Shown piece after piece: positions 10,669 through 22,689 of a stretch of DNA of 64,000 nucleotides; within the stretch, counting starts at the first letter, position 1, and every line of letters starts with the position of its first letter. The DNA comes from Zerene cesonia (lineage: Eukaryota > Arthropoda > Insecta > Lepidoptera > Pieridae). The translations under genes were made by a program, and so were the position numbers. The DNA is taken from positions 7,068,001-7,132,000 of the forward strand of contig NC_052122.1 of NCBI RefSeq assembly GCF_012273895.1, in the 5' to 3' direction. The notes under the pieces were generated by a model, which was given only the letters and a program-made list of their open reading frames with translations, was not told the DNA's origin and ran no database searches.

Positions 10669-13600
10669 ATGAAATTTCCAATTAAATGCATATTTTATAT
10701 CCCCTTGTGTGGGAAAAAACGAGTGTCACGTACTTTCGTATTCTGTAGTCTTGTAATATTATTAAGTGCCGCTAAAAGTAAAAAACCTTATGAAAAAAAC
10801 AAACTGGTGACCTGGCGACTTGGATGTGAACTAGGAATTGTTATAGATTCTGACTGTCCTGTTGATGGAGGTTGGTCAACTTGGACTGCTTGGTCTGCTT
10901 GTCTAGGATTATGTGATGAGACCGGACATCGAAGGAGAACCAGAGCTTGTGTGAATCCACCTACATCTAAAGATGGCTTACCCTGTAGTGGGCCAGAGCA
11001 AGAAATTGAACCTTGCTTTCTGACCAATTGTACCATTGCAGACTTTAGAAAGATAATTAAAAATGATCCAGTAAGAATGATTGGTCTCCGACAATTAGAA
11101 GCGGTTCCTGTTTTGTTAGACCAATGTCTGATAAGGGAATGCCCATATGAGGCAATTGAAGCAGCTTTAACAACAGATAATACTTGGCAATTAAGTGCTG
11201 AACCATTATGGAATGCTTTGCAATGTGTAAAGCGAAATTTGGGTTGCCCCGTTACGGGACAGTGGGGCAATTGGGGTCCTTGGTCAGCTTGCGGGGCGCT
11301 ATGCGGGAAGGGATTACAGTGGAGATATAGAAAATGCGACTCTCCATCTCCTTCAGACGCTCGCCTTGTATGCTCCGGTGCTCCATTGCAGTATGAAGAA
11401 TGTGAGGGTGATCAATGTGCGATAGTTGAACCATCTCTTGAGTATTCAACAGGTGGCACTTGGAGTGAGTGGGGTCAATGGTCGGACTGTTCAGAACACT
11501 GTGGAATTGGTATTCGGCGGCGGAAAAGACAATGCTTTCAAAAGCATACATCTATGTCATCATTTGTATGGGGGACATTTTGTCGCGGACAATACGACCA
11601 ACTAGAAGTGTGTTCTAACAAAAACTGTAAGCTTAACGGGGGTTGGTCTGGTTGGGGGGGTTGGGGTCCATGTTCGCAATCTTGTGGAGCTGGGAAACGT
11701 TCTAGATCAAGGTCTTGTACACGGCCCATACCTTTTGGTGGAGGGGCTAAGTGCTTCGGTTCAAGAACCGAGGTCGGACCATGTCATTTAAATCCATGTA
11801 ACGTTTACTTTCATAACATAGCGTTATTTAACGGCGATTCTGTGTTACAGTACAATTTTCCAAGGAAGCATTCAACATTTTTTCATTTTTATATGCGTTT
11901 TTTGCCATTGTCTCCCACAGGAACGTTGTTACGTAAAGGTCCTTTAAATAATCCATTAGTACGACTGAATATGCATAAATGGCACGTATGCTTAGACGTA
12001 AGCGGATCATCTAAATCATGTTTTATTCCGCGACTTTGTTCACCAACTGCAATTGATCCCGCAGCTTGGCATTCAGTTCTAGTGACATTAACTAATGATA
12101 TAGCTATGCTAAGAATAGATGATGCACAAGTTCCAATTAAAGGTTCATTCTCTTGCGATCCTGAGTTAGAAAGAAATAATGTGAAAATGTTTGTCGGAAA
12201 TAGATTTCATGGTGCAGTTCAAGAAATGATGCTTAACTTTATTCCACTGAGTATGTTAATTGAAAAAGAACGCCAAACACAGAAATCAAATTTTTTCCCA
12301 TCATTCGCGTCTAATATGGCGTATGATAGGGCTAATTTTGATGAAGCTTTTATTAATTTAGAAAATGACTACTACCTTCGTGTACCTTGTTTTAGTACTA
12401 GTAAAGATAGCTGGCGTTTAGATTTAACTTTAAAGCCAAATACAGATACTGGCATGATATTATTTATGTTGGATAGCACAAATGATTATTGGATCTTACT
12501 TTCGTTACAAAATTTAAGGCTTAAAATTAAATTAAACCTAGGCGAACGCAAACCAGAAATACTTAGCTCGTCAGAGTGTGTACCTCATCAATGGCTAGAT
12601 TTGTCACTTACTAAAAAGACCGCTGCTAATATTATTGAAGCAACAATCAACGCGGGCGAGAAACTTCATATTCTTTTAGCAGATGATAGATGTAAAAGGA
12701 CAGAAGACATAAACCTTGATAGTGAAAAGTCGTTTTATTTAAATTCAACCATTTATGAAGAAGTGTGTAATTCTGGTGATGAAACAAATTTAACAAAATG
12801 CGAAAAAAAATCAAGGACACAAATTAATTGTAATGAAGAATTTTATATTGGTGGTTGTCCACATTACATTAAAAGCAAGATTCCTGAAGACATACCTTCA
12901 TTTTCTGGAATTATCGCTTCTCTTAAAATTAACAATGAGTTGTTGGATCTTCGTGATTACAGTATTGAGAGAAATAAAGGTAAATTGTTGCAATTATCCT
13001 CACGCACAGCAAGTGTTTCAGGATCCTATCATGAATTAATGTGGGGTAAATCAAACAAGCTCAATTTAACTTGTCTTTATTCCAAAAAAATAAGTACATC
13101 AAAAGAAGTAAGTTACTGGCTTTTTTTGGACACTGATGTTAATGAAATAATAAGGGACAAAAATATTACATCCCTGGACGACGGCAGACTTCTCAGATTA
13201 ACATTAGAAGCAGATAATGAGTTACGAGGTTTTTATACGTGCCGTTCTTTTTATAATACAAGAACGCGAAATATCATAACGTATGGGGTTATTGGTAAAT
13301 TTAAGAATGATCTAACTGGACCTGATTTAACTACTATTACAGCGGTTTTTACAACAGTATCGCTCATAATTTTTACATTAGTATGGCTTACAATAGAAGG
13401 CATACACGATCTTCGCGACGGATATGGATTTTTCCGTGATGCACATATGTCTCCCGAAAAAGAAGCAGAAGCTGTTTGTAAATATATCGATCAAAATAAG
13501 CACTTACTGGGAAGTAAAAGTGCCGTTAGACTAGCTAAAGCTAGAGCGAAACGTAAAGCGAGGCATTTAGCTAGTCAGATCAGTTTTGCAGCCCAAGAAC

Positions 13601-14031
13601 CGGATGGTTTAATGGAAATTAACAACGACGAATTTTCCGCCGTGGATGAAGGGACAGCAACTGAGCCCGAGGTATTGCCTGCTTTACCAGATGCTAAATC
13701 TCCAGCCCCTGAACCGTCCCATGAAGTGTTTCGATGCGAACCTTCCTATGTCAGTTCTCCCAAACACGGCTCGAACATTACATCACCCGGAACAAAAATA
13801 ACGTCATCATCGTCTTTAGATAGCTCCCCGAGACACCTTTGTTCAAGATTATTGATGAGCAAAGTTAAATATTCGTCAAAGGAAAGTTTGAGATCTAAAA
13901 GGGTACTTCGCAATAAAAACCTTTCAAACCGATCCCAATTGTTGACTATAAAATCATCTACGTATGTGAATTTATCGCCCGGACAACGCATATTACAAAA
14001 ATTCAAAGAGTTGAAATCAATGGATGATTAG
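10669..14031 (+). CDS. TSP1-repeat, LamG-like, Ig-like membrane protein (1,120 aa)
   Basis: One uninterrupted frame encodes 1,120 residues. The ATG is the first in frame after a TAG seven codons upstream. Residues 21-35 are a hydrophobic signal sequence. Four thrombospondin type-1 repeats follow, at about 67-121, 197-250, 262-320 and 323-377. Each shows the WSxW-type core (GGWSTWTAW, GQWGNWGPW, GTWSEWGQW, GGWSGWGGW), and repeats 2-4 continue C..xCGxG; repeat 1 has CLGLCDETG there. Residues 121-195 between repeats 1 and 2 are a cysteine-poor insert. Two laminin-G-like regions (about 382-530 and 560-765) can be inferred from patterns such as WHSVLVTLTN..AMLRIDD and NDYWILLSLQNLRLKIKL. An Ig-like segment (C802 to C858, GFYTCRS) precedes a transmembrane helix at 886-908. 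The cytoplasmic tail of about 210 residues starts with a short helix-like stretch, is basic at 954-967 and ends serine-rich. The layout suggests a cell-surface adhesion or guidance receptor. I do not recognise a named orthologue. The lack of introns in so long a multidomain gene is unusual. Confidence 0.88.
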   Translation: MKFPIKCIFYIPLCGKKRVSRTFVFCSLVILLSAAKSKKPYEKNKLVTWRLGCELGIVIDSDCPVDGGWSTWTAWSACLGLCDETGHRRRTRACVNPPTSKDGLPCSGPEQEIEPCFLTNCTIADFRKIIKNDPVRMIGLRQLEAVPVLLDQCLIRECPYEAIEAALTTDNTWQLSAEPLWNALQCVKRNLGCPVTGQWGNWGPWSACGALCGKGLQWRYRKCDSPSPSDARLVCSGAPLQYEECEGDQCAIVEPSLEYSTGGTWSEWGQWSDCSEHCGIGIRRRKRQCFQKHTSMSSFVWGTFCRGQYDQLEVCSNKNCKLNGGWSGWGGWGPCSQSCGAGKRSRSRSCTRPIPFGGGAKCFGSRTEVGPCHLNPCNVYFHNIALFNGDSVLQYNFPRKHSTFFHFYMRFLPLSPTGTLLRKGPLNNPLVRLNMHKWHVCLDVSGSSKSCFIPRLCSPTAIDPAAWHSVLVTLTNDIAMLRIDDAQVPIKGSFSCDPELERNNVKMFVGNRFHGAVQEMMLNFIPLSMLIEKERQTQKSNFFPSFASNMAYDRANFDEAFINLENDYYLRVPCFSTSKDSWRLDLTLKPNTDTGMILFMLDSTNDYWILLSLQNLRLKIKLNLGERKPEILSSSECVPHQWLDLSLTKKTAANIIEATINAGEKLHILLADDRCKRTEDINLDSEKSFYLNSTIYEEVCNSGDETNLTKCEKKSRTQINCNEEFYIGGCPHYIKSKIPEDIPSFSGIIASLKINNELLDLRDYSIERNKGKLLQLSSRTASVSGSYHELMWGKSNKLNLTCLYSKKISTSKEVSYWLFLDTDVNEIIRDKNITSLDDGRLLRLTLEADNELRGFYTCRSFYNTRTRNIITYGVIGKFKNDLTGPDLTTITAVFTTVSLIIFTLVWLTIEGIHDLRDGYGFFRDAHMSPEKEAEAVCKYIDQNKHLLGSKSAVRLAKARAKRKARHLASQISFAAQEPDGLMEINNDEFSAVDEGTATEPEVLPALPDAKSPAPEPSHEVFRCEPSYVSSPKHGSNITSPGTKITSSSSLDSSPRHLCSRLLMSKVKYSSKESLRSKRVLRNKNLSNRSQLLTIKSSTYVNLSPGQRILQKFKELKSMDD

Positions 14032-15284
14032 ATTTTTTATTGAAGAACACATATTTTTAGACGAAATCAAAACATATAATCTATATGTTTGTAACATATA
14101 AACCGTTACCGTTGCCCTTTATAACGAACTTTGGTTTATAGCTAACACTACTTGCTTCTAAACGACGATTTCTAACGAAAACTTGTTTTAACGCTAATAT
14201 GTATATTATAATACAAAAGAACTTCCAATCTTTGAAGCTCTTACCATAACTCAAAAACAGCTAAATAGATTGTGATGAACGGTTATTGTTTTTTTGGATG
14301 TGCTATTCATTGCTTTAGGATAATAACTGTTGAAAAAATACAAAACATTCTATCTAGTCGTAACCAGAGAGAAAAGCTAGTATGTAGTTATAAAGAACTA
14401 ATAGTCATGCCCAATAGCCCTGTTATTATTGTTTAGTCTTTATCATTTAAGAAATTATATTAAGGAGAAGATGGAGGAGTAGGTTGAAATAAAACGCAAT
14501 TAATTTATTCATAGTTTATTTCATTTTAATTCTACATTTGCAACAATCGACATATTGACGAATATTTAAGAGAAATATATTATTTTGTAAATATATTTTA
14601 TGAATATGTAGTACATAAATATAGAACATTCCATGTTTTCAAAATACTTTTTTCTTTGGCTACCAATAAAACAATTTTTTTTTTATTTTTCATTAAATTA
14701 TTATAGTAAAAAAATAGTTTTGTAATTATAATCCTTTTTAGATCACAATGATAGAGAAAAAATAAATAAGATTGAACTTAAAAACAAAAGTAAATTATGC
14801 AATACATTGTAATAAAATTACCTAAAAGTAATATTATTCTAAAAATGACTAGGTCTAAGATTTCATCAGGAAAAAATACGATTTTTAATTAATATCTAAA
14901 TGCATAATATCATCTTATATTAAAAGTTCTCGAATATATAACAAGAAACAGAATGTTCCCAAAACAAACATACGTAAATATAACGCAGTACACACGTCTT
15001 AAGTGTATACTGATAACGCAAAACAATTGTAAAAACAATTACAGACATACCAAATTTTTTTTTTTTTTTGTTAATTAGGGAAAAATAAAAAAATATCAAG
15101 ATTGTCTTTTTTGTTTGAGCAAAACATAATTAAATCTATATTTGCGCTACGACAATATAATATACTACCTAAGCAGAGAATGAGAACTGTCAATTATATT
15201 CTATTATATGATATAATATCAACTATTTTTTTTTTGTTGTCACGCTAGGGTCAGTTACATATTTTCCGATCATCGAATATTTAA
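14032..15284. other. Intergenic region between convergent genes
   Basis: Very AT-rich sequence containing the 3' ends of two genes that face each other. I see no coding exon. A plus-strand AATAAA lies at 14488-14493 and minus-strand AATAAA matches at about 14504, so the two 3' UTRs may come close or overlap. Confidence 0.6.
14488..14493 (+). terminator. Poly(A) signal AATAAA of the TSP1-repeat gene
   Basis: First canonical AATAAA that I find downstream of the stop codon at 14031, giving a predicted 3' UTR of about 480 bases. Confidence 0.45.
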
Positions 15285-15290
15285 TTTATT
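15285..15290 (-). terminator. AATAAA overlapping the SLC66A3 stop codon
   Basis: On the minus strand the sequence GGAATAAATT places the TAA stop inside AATAAA. If it works as the poly(A) signal, the 3' UTR would be only tens of bases; signals further downstream near 14.5 kb are alternatives. Confidence 0.35.
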
Positions 15291-17647
15291 CCATGTGATA
15301 ATGGCGGCGGACAGATGGCTCACGGCGGCGGGTGCAAATCACAGGGCGAGGAGCTGGATTCAGTTGAAAGTATATGGCGGTTGCAAGGACCCCAGCGCTC
15401 AGTATGACGGAGACAAAATAGTTCAACAGCAGATTCATGTCACCAGAATCCACGTAAACGCAGAACAAGCGGGCTAAAAATAAAAACATTTGAGATTTGC
15501 TTTTCCGTCGATGTTTCGCTTTGCATTTTCAGATTACATTTTAGCCATGTATGCTGTTGCGTAGCAATGTACGAAGACAAAATAATGAGTCAAATACGAT
15601 ACGACAACGCGTGATTGATTATTTAAAGGATGAAATACACGCAACGGATATTTTTTTCGGTTGTACCGCAATACTTTGCCAAGGTATAAGTGCAATGGAT
15701 TTGTTATGTTCCAAATCAGTGGCCTAATTCACAAGCTACTTGCCGAGCCGATAGCTTTCAAAACTTCTAACTAGGATTTTATACTTTTTGATACATTTAA
15801 ACTGGTATCATTAAATAATAATCGTATAATTTAAAAAATATAAATCCCATATAATCAATCCAAAAAGAGACTAGTTTGTGGAGCATTGCAGCTCGATATA
15901 TGTTACGCAGGGATAAAATTCACGATTCACGAGATCGCTCTATATAGCCCAAGGAATAAATCGTTCAATTCATTTAAATAAGTTATCGCCTATACCAACT
16001 ATCTACACATCCAGAAGGGACACTTGATGACTGATTCATAAACGGTATTCAGCCGAGCCGAGTCTGATATATCATGTGAAATTTTAACAAATGTTCACGA
16101 CGTTCTATCTGCTAAGAAAATTTATGAATTTCTCCACAACTTGTGCGGCCATGATATTTATAAAGGATATTCTATACATCAAAAAAGGTAAAGTTTGTGA
16201 CGTTGTAGGAGCAAATCTCTGGATCAACTGAACCGATTTTAAGAATTCTTTCACCATTGCATTTGCATGCGATCCCTGAATGCTGAAGGCTGTGTATATT
16301 TTACAGACGAAGCCGGGGCGGATTTGTTTCGTTTGATATATTATCCTTTGTGATATACTTAAGGCGTTTAATAGCTTAAATGTGATTGTGTTGCGTATGC
16401 AGATTTACGACTTAGCAAGAAGCGATTTGCTTTAAGAATAGGGATCAATATATCCTTTACATATATTTATATATATTTGACGTCAAGTCAGGACTCGCTT
16501 GTACTGTAGACATTATAAAATGACGAATGTAATGACGACGCCTCAATCGCCTACTTCCTACAGATAATTTAGACCATGCATAGAAGTTATAAGATTTACA
16601 GGTATCTATGATGCTAGTGATCTTGATATTTGATCGTAACATAATGTTTAAAAATTACGCAATATAATACATACGCAATTTAGATAATTGGTAATATTTT
16701 GCCATTACCAGCAATAAAAACGTGTTTTTCATATGAAATAAATTTATAAATACATATACAAATATTTATCGTAAATTTAATTTCATAAATAACCTTGATT
16801 TGCAGAAAATTCGCAGGAAATTTAAATATATATACAAATAGCAAATACAATTAGCAATAAAGATACTCAAACACAGAGAAGCATTTCATATATTTCTGAG
16901 ATAACAATTTGCATAGCTCAATATTAAGTACTTACCTCCATTAGTTAACACCGACATAGCCCAAGTTTCCCAAGACACAGCTTCAGCATTTTTGGTCTGA
17001 ACAATGCTAATAATATAGCAAACTTTAGCGAATCCACTCAGAGGTGTACATATCGGCTGAAAAATATCATTAGTTAGAAGATTTCATGACACATTATATT
17101 ATATTGAAATAAGAGTTTTGAAAACAGAATAACTACATACCACAATGAAGTTGAGAACTTCCTTCGGGATGACTTCAGTCATAAAGAGAATAATGGAAAC
17201 AGCATATAGCACAGTCACAGGTGGTATAATCATGCTGTTGTGTTGATTTTTGGCCCTCAACACATAGAATAACATGAAGTAGGCCTGGACTAAAATAGCT
17301 GGGTACTCCAGGTAAGTCAAAACGTTGTAGTCATTTTTGTAGTTGTACATAGACATTATAGTATATCTAAAAAATACACAATTATGTTGAAAAAATTCTA
17401 TGCAAGTTAATCAGTTTTATACATACTTAATTTTTTTATTTTTTATTTAATTATGAATTCTTTGTACATACCCAACAATTTCCATGATGATACCATGGGC
17501 ACTCACTGCTTTAATCTCACTTGGCCGTCGGTTTTGCAAGTTGGAGATCTGAGGGACCTTTGAAACCAGGCACACTCCTATAATAGCCAAATTCACCAAT
17601 TGCATAGAGAGCCCTGGTTTCATGATGACTTTCCACATTTCAACCAT
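15286..17647 (-). CDS. SLC66A3: SLC66A3 (PQ-loop repeat protein 3) homologue
   Basis: Four coding exons on the minus strand, 17647-17472, 17366-17141, 17056-16936 and 15473-15286, join with consistent phases (2, 0, 1) and GT..AG introns to give 236 residues. The first PQ-loop motif is visible as GVCLVSKVPQISNLQNRRPSEI (split here only by exon design, residues 24-45). NDYNVLTYLEYPAILVQ (about 70-86) matches the conserved YxxLTYLEYPxLxxQ segment of SLC66A3. The second repeat, AKVCYIISIVQTKNAEAVSW, lacks the PQ pair, as is also true of this subfamily. About seven hydrophobic segments can be drawn. The family consists of small multi-pass membrane proteins; the substrate of SLC66A3 is not established. 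The C-terminal arginine-rich tail makes it longer than the roughly 200-residue vertebrate protein. The last intron (15474-16935) is the only long one. Confidence 0.9.
15474..16935 (-). other. Long last intron of SLC66A3
   Basis: Bounded by the donor GGAG|GTAAGT at 16935 and the acceptor TTTTTAG at 15474. The interior is AT-rich; around 16300-16320 there is a GACGAAGCCGGGGCGG motif resembling the dispersed motif near 9.95 kb. No other exon is apparent. Confidence 0.6.
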
Positions 17648-17835
17648 GTTGCTTACGGTTCCTTTGAATTGTTAATATTTAATTAAAAAATAATTTTTTC
17701 AAACTTTTTAAAAACCTATGTTTTAAAGTTACAATAAACTTCAATTGTAAACAAAACCATTTTATTATACTACAATAGTTATCACAGTTTCACTTTTGTA
17801 TTATACATGAAAAATTTGAATAAAAAAAAAATTAC

Positions 17836-18026
17836 CTCACAGACGTAAATATTATGATCAACGCGACAAGTGAGCGACCTATGCAGTCGGCTGTTAGCAG
17901 CGGAGTGACGCTGGAAAAATAACATGAATCCTGAGCGGAGAGCGCATCGGCAGGGGGCTCCGGTGTGCGGGTTGAATCAATCGCACCGGCTAACGCGAGC
18001 TTGTTCAAGGTCACACTGTCGCCATG
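17836..18026 (-). other. Probable 5' UTR exon of SLC66A3 with a 4-codon uORF
   Basis: The segment is GC-richer than its surroundings and ends at a donor, GTGAG|GTAATT, at 17835. The first coding exon has an acceptor-like AAAG at 17662-17663. Within the exon, an ATG at 18025-18023 begins the tiny frame MATV and stops at 18011, which could reduce translation of the main frame. The exon start is only estimated. Confidence 0.4.
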
Positions 18027-19319
18027 AATTTATGTAACTTACTAGGTTTACAGCTATTTTTTAGTCATCTAATTAATTCAGGTCTTAAAATATAATAAAT
18101 TTTATACATGGTTATTGAAAACACATTTCACTCCGTGAGCATTGTTGAATTCTGACAATGACATTTGTGATTTGAGTTTTGACACAGCATGACAGTAGGT
18201 AACAAATATTTTGACCACAGTACCTTAAAAAAGGTGTACCGATTCGTTTTGTATTTATCGTAAAAAAAATTTGACCCCAATAAAAGCAACAAAAAAAATT
18301 TATAATAATATATATTTTTTAATTTATACCGAAAAAACTATTACCACAATATTAATGCAGCATTTTTAATTTTAAGAAAATAATGCACCAAATATCACAT
18401 TTTTAAAAACCTTATTATTATTAATTTGATTAAAATTTCGGTTTAATGGTAGATAAGGTATTAATCTTACCAATAAATTTATCCCTGCTGTCTTGGTAGA
18501 ACCAATATCCGATAAACTGTAAAGATAGATGCTTACGGAAAATTATTCTTATACGAGAAAAACGTAATAATAAACAGTATATAACTCCTACACTCTTATA
18601 TAAAGGTACCTAGTATTACTTATTATCTAATTTACTAATATTGTTAATGTTTTTTTATATTGCACACAAATTTTATCCTTAGGTCTTTTCTTTGGATGCC
18701 ACTTATAAAGAATTATTATGTTCGAAAAAACGAGAAAACGAATCCGAATAGCAATTTTTGTAAAATATCATGTAATATCTAGAACGTAATCGAAAAGCAT
18801 TTACAAATTAATATAAATGATTTATTATAGTAATTGCAAGATTATAGAGATATTTTGACAATCAGCTGTCCAATTTTGAAGAAGGCAATACCACACAGGA
18901 GAACAGGAGGAGGTCGATGGACGAAGAATGCGTCAAAACGTGGCAAAGACATATTTAATAATAAATAATGAACACCAAATCCCACATTTGCCAGTTTACA
19001 ACATACTAAAAGTACTACTTTTAGTATCATTACAAATAGGTACTATTTTATCATCGCAGCAATTTTTTAATCCTACATACAAATGTAGGATTCGAGCTTT
19101 AAAATTTAGCTATCAATTGTATTTGCTACTTTGATTTTATTATGAACATATAAAGTACATTTAAATTTTTACATATTGTCATCGGTACCTTATTCATGAT
19201 GTAATTAAATTACTTCAATACCTAATGTAGTTTCTCGTTTAGTAACTATAAATATTATAGTACCTGGATGACCGAGCTTTTCTCAGTATTTTTTTTTTTG
19301 TTTTAACTTTAATTATTCG

Positions 19320-19690
19320 CCAAAAAATAGTATTATTATTCGCCAATAGATGTCAGGAAGAGTCATAACAAATTGGGATTACTCAAACGCCTCCTATTTG
19401 TTAAAACAGTAAGTTTAAGTCGATAAAACACGAATATGACATTTTCTAAAAAAGATTCCTAGCTAGATCGATTTATCGCCCCCGAAACCCCCTATATACT
19501 AAATTTCATGAAAATCGTTGAAGCCGATTCCGAGATTCCAATTATATATATGTATATATATACAAGAATTGCTCGTTTAAAGATATAAGATATTTGTGTA
19601 GCCCCGTAGGTACTTGACTTGTATTTTATTAACGTTTTCGGTAAAAATAAAGTACCTGAAGGAGAAGAAAGAATATTATAAGAATGAAAT
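19320..19690. repeat. LINE/RTE-like remnant
   Basis: Contains CTAAATTTCATGAAAATCGT and, after an AT-rich stretch, ACAAGAATTGCTCGTTTAAA. Phrases of this kind are typical of decayed non-LTR elements in lepidopteran intergenic DNA, by recollection. No coding capacity remains. Boundaries are approximate. Confidence 0.4.
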
Positions 19691-19849
19691 TGTCGTTTAA
19701 AAACTAATGGAATGGCCAAATACTCTAGCCTTTATAACTCTATAGTAGTGAAAAATTGTATAGCAATCCCCGGTACGAAACTATTACCACATTATTAATT
19801 AACGAATATCTGACACCAAAATTCACGCGACGCTAACTTTCATCGTGTT

Positions 19850-20165
19850 TTGGCAATATCTCAATATCAAAACCTATAGGGTACTCCCCGTTGATTTAGA
19901 TCTGAGGATTTTTATTTCAAATTGCAATCCCGCAAAAGGGGATCCCGGGGATATCGCATTTATTAATCCGCGAATCCCTCAACGTTTCAGCGCCGATTGG
20001 CGAAGCTCGCAAAAAATAAATTTGGCGTTTTTTAGAGCTTTTATGAATCCTATGTTATTAGAGGAGAGTACATGACGCTCGCCTTTGTATATATCATGAC
20101 GGATCAACCCACGACCGTTCGGCGATGCCTTTTGCGTCTATAGGACGTATTTTCAAAAGTATCAC
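19850..20165. repeat. GC-elevated repeat-like segment
   Basis: A block of higher GC content rich in CCCG and GCG motifs (for example GGGGATCCCGGGGATATCGC at about 19938-19957) stands out from its AT-rich flanks. A 76-codon open frame crosses it without any recognisable domain. It looks like a fragment of a mobile element; the family is not identified. Confidence 0.3.
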
Positions 20166-22689
20166 CATTGGTTGATACCATAATTATTGCATCCAAGATA
20201 ATGTTATCATTTGATTATTATTAGCCATTTGGAAATTAAAAAATCCGTTAAAATTTTTTAATTTCTAAATGTAATGCTCGCGTAAAATCAAACACAAGAA
20301 CATACTATATTATTAACTATTACAAAATTGTTAATGGTAAAATAAACCAAATGCCAAACTGAAAATGAAGATTGCACAATGTATGAAACGTTTGACACTT
20401 AATGAACACTGACAATTTTACACAGAAATCTGTAGTTTCTGTTTGATTTTATAAAATAATTTCAATGTTGTGGGAAGCCGCGGGATACCAAGAAACATGA
20501 AGTTTGACAAAAAGCAAGTACACATAGTGACTGTAAATATAAAAATCGCGAAAACATAGATATGAAACCGAGGCTTTGCTGGCAACTTTTTCTCAGAAAC
20601 TGTAAATGATATCAAACTGAAATTTAAACAAGATACTTGAATGGTCGAAATCATGGTCAATATGGAACCCTCGATAAGCGAGTCTAACTTTCACTTGACC
20701 GATTCTATGACATCTTCATTACCTACGACTAAAACGTTTTTTGAAATTTTGATTGCATATAGATTTCACGTCTTCCAAATCTAACCCCGTCTAAACAAAA
20801 CTTTAAAATATATCGATATAACGGTCTCATCCTTTTTCATGCTTATAACTTGCAAAATGAGACAATGAATTGCTCGTGCAAAAAATCTCAAAAAATAATG
20901 ATGATAAATAAATAGAATAATAAATAAGAAAGAAAAAATGTTGAAGATGTTTTCAGACATGTCGTAATTGATCAATTTGTTCTAAGGCTTAACGCCTAAT
21001 TTTATGTAACGCATCAGGGACACGTTTATTAACGCTCAAGTTAAGGATAATAACTGTTGTTAAAAATTGTAGTTAATAGCATATATGATAATGAGAGAAT
21101 TATACAGTTCCAAATAAACATAACATATAAACCACGTATGACACATATGTATATAGTATTTGTAGTATGTATCAGCCTTCCGTCCACTGTCCTAATTCAC
21201 ATGCACTTCACGTACAACGCATACAAACGTTCATCCCTTACACCTTATACAATGTCGTATGTTTGATGTTGTCACATGTATGCGTAAATCAAATTTCGGT
21301 CACCGAATCAAACATAGCCTGCAAGTAACAGTCGAAGCCATTCCCGAATTTATACTATATACAGGTAGATACCTATTCAAGCATGAATATTAACACACAT
21401 AGATTCACTTCGCTTGTATGTTTGTCTGTTTGTATATAACCGACGCCTATGACCCACTTTAAACAGACATTTAATTTAAACTTTGCACGATGACGATAAA
21501 CTTCATTATTTCATGGGTTTATTTTATTACCCTGATTAATGTCGTAATAATTAAATAACAGAATTATTATAATACAATTATTATATTATAGTTTGATACA
21601 CCTTTCTGTGCATTTATTTTATATAAGTAAGTAGGAATATGACTATAACGAATTGTATATTTTCAAATGAATCATTCATTATAGGTGCCTAATTAAAGTC
21701 AACCTTACACAAACATTAATATAATAATTGAATCAATATATCAACCATTTATTGATTTAATTATTATATTAAACTTTAGTTTTTCCACTTACCACCGGTT
21801 TGGTAAACTGTTTCTGCAAGAAAAGCAAGTAACTGTGTAGTAATCATGTCAAATTTACATACTATGTTATGTGTGATATTATGTATAACATAATATTCAT
21901 GGCAAAGAACTGACCTGTGGTTTTTGAGATAAACCGATACGAAAAAAGATTAGCCCTCTTTACGAATTGAACATTAATAGCTATAAATGAAACTTAATGT
22001 GCATTGAAATATACATTAAGTTTAATTTATAACGATTAAGTTACGTACTAAGAAAACCGTAACTGCATCGCAAATTGGTTTTTTTGATGAGAAGAAAAAT
22101 ATCGCACAAAAATGCCTTATTTTTAAGTTTTATTTTCGCATATCCTAATGATGTTTCCCGGAAGATCCGCAAATACTTTTCATATTTCCACGGCACGTGT
22201 CTGAATTTATTTAACACAAAAATATTCACACCACCCACCTGCATCAACCTTTCAAATTCATTTTAGTGCTAAAAGTTTCCGAGTAAAATAGCTGCGGCCT
22301 GTGACAACCGCATTATTGAAATACATTTCTGCGAAAATCATTTGACAATGTTTGAAGCATAAAATCCAAATCTCGAAATACTGACGAATTTAATTTACAA
22401 ATGGCCATCAACGCAAATATTTAGCTACACATAAATAACAATTCCATTATGTTAAAAATTTCATTCGACAACGTGCGTCGTACAGCGATTTTTTTTTTGT
22501 ATCTACTTAAAAGAAACATAATATACTTATGATATATATTGTAATTTCAATTTTGTCTCAAAGTATAGACGTCTTAACTTGATACAGTAGAATTTCATAT
22601 GGATCGTTTTAGGAATCCGTGTTTAAATGAGTGTAACGGGCAGTTACAATTGTAAATTACCTATAATGCAGTTTCGTGGTACGTATGTA

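Noticed and set aside
13746..14006. Antisense frame opposite the end of the TSP1-repeat gene, and others at 10788-12010
   Set aside because: Shadow frames of a strongly coding region.
18842..19030. Minus-strand 62-codon frame containing FVHRPPPVLLCGIAFF
   Set aside because: The segment looks somewhat protein-like, but it has no splice context, no recognisable domain, and stops soon after. Kept as unexplained rather than called.
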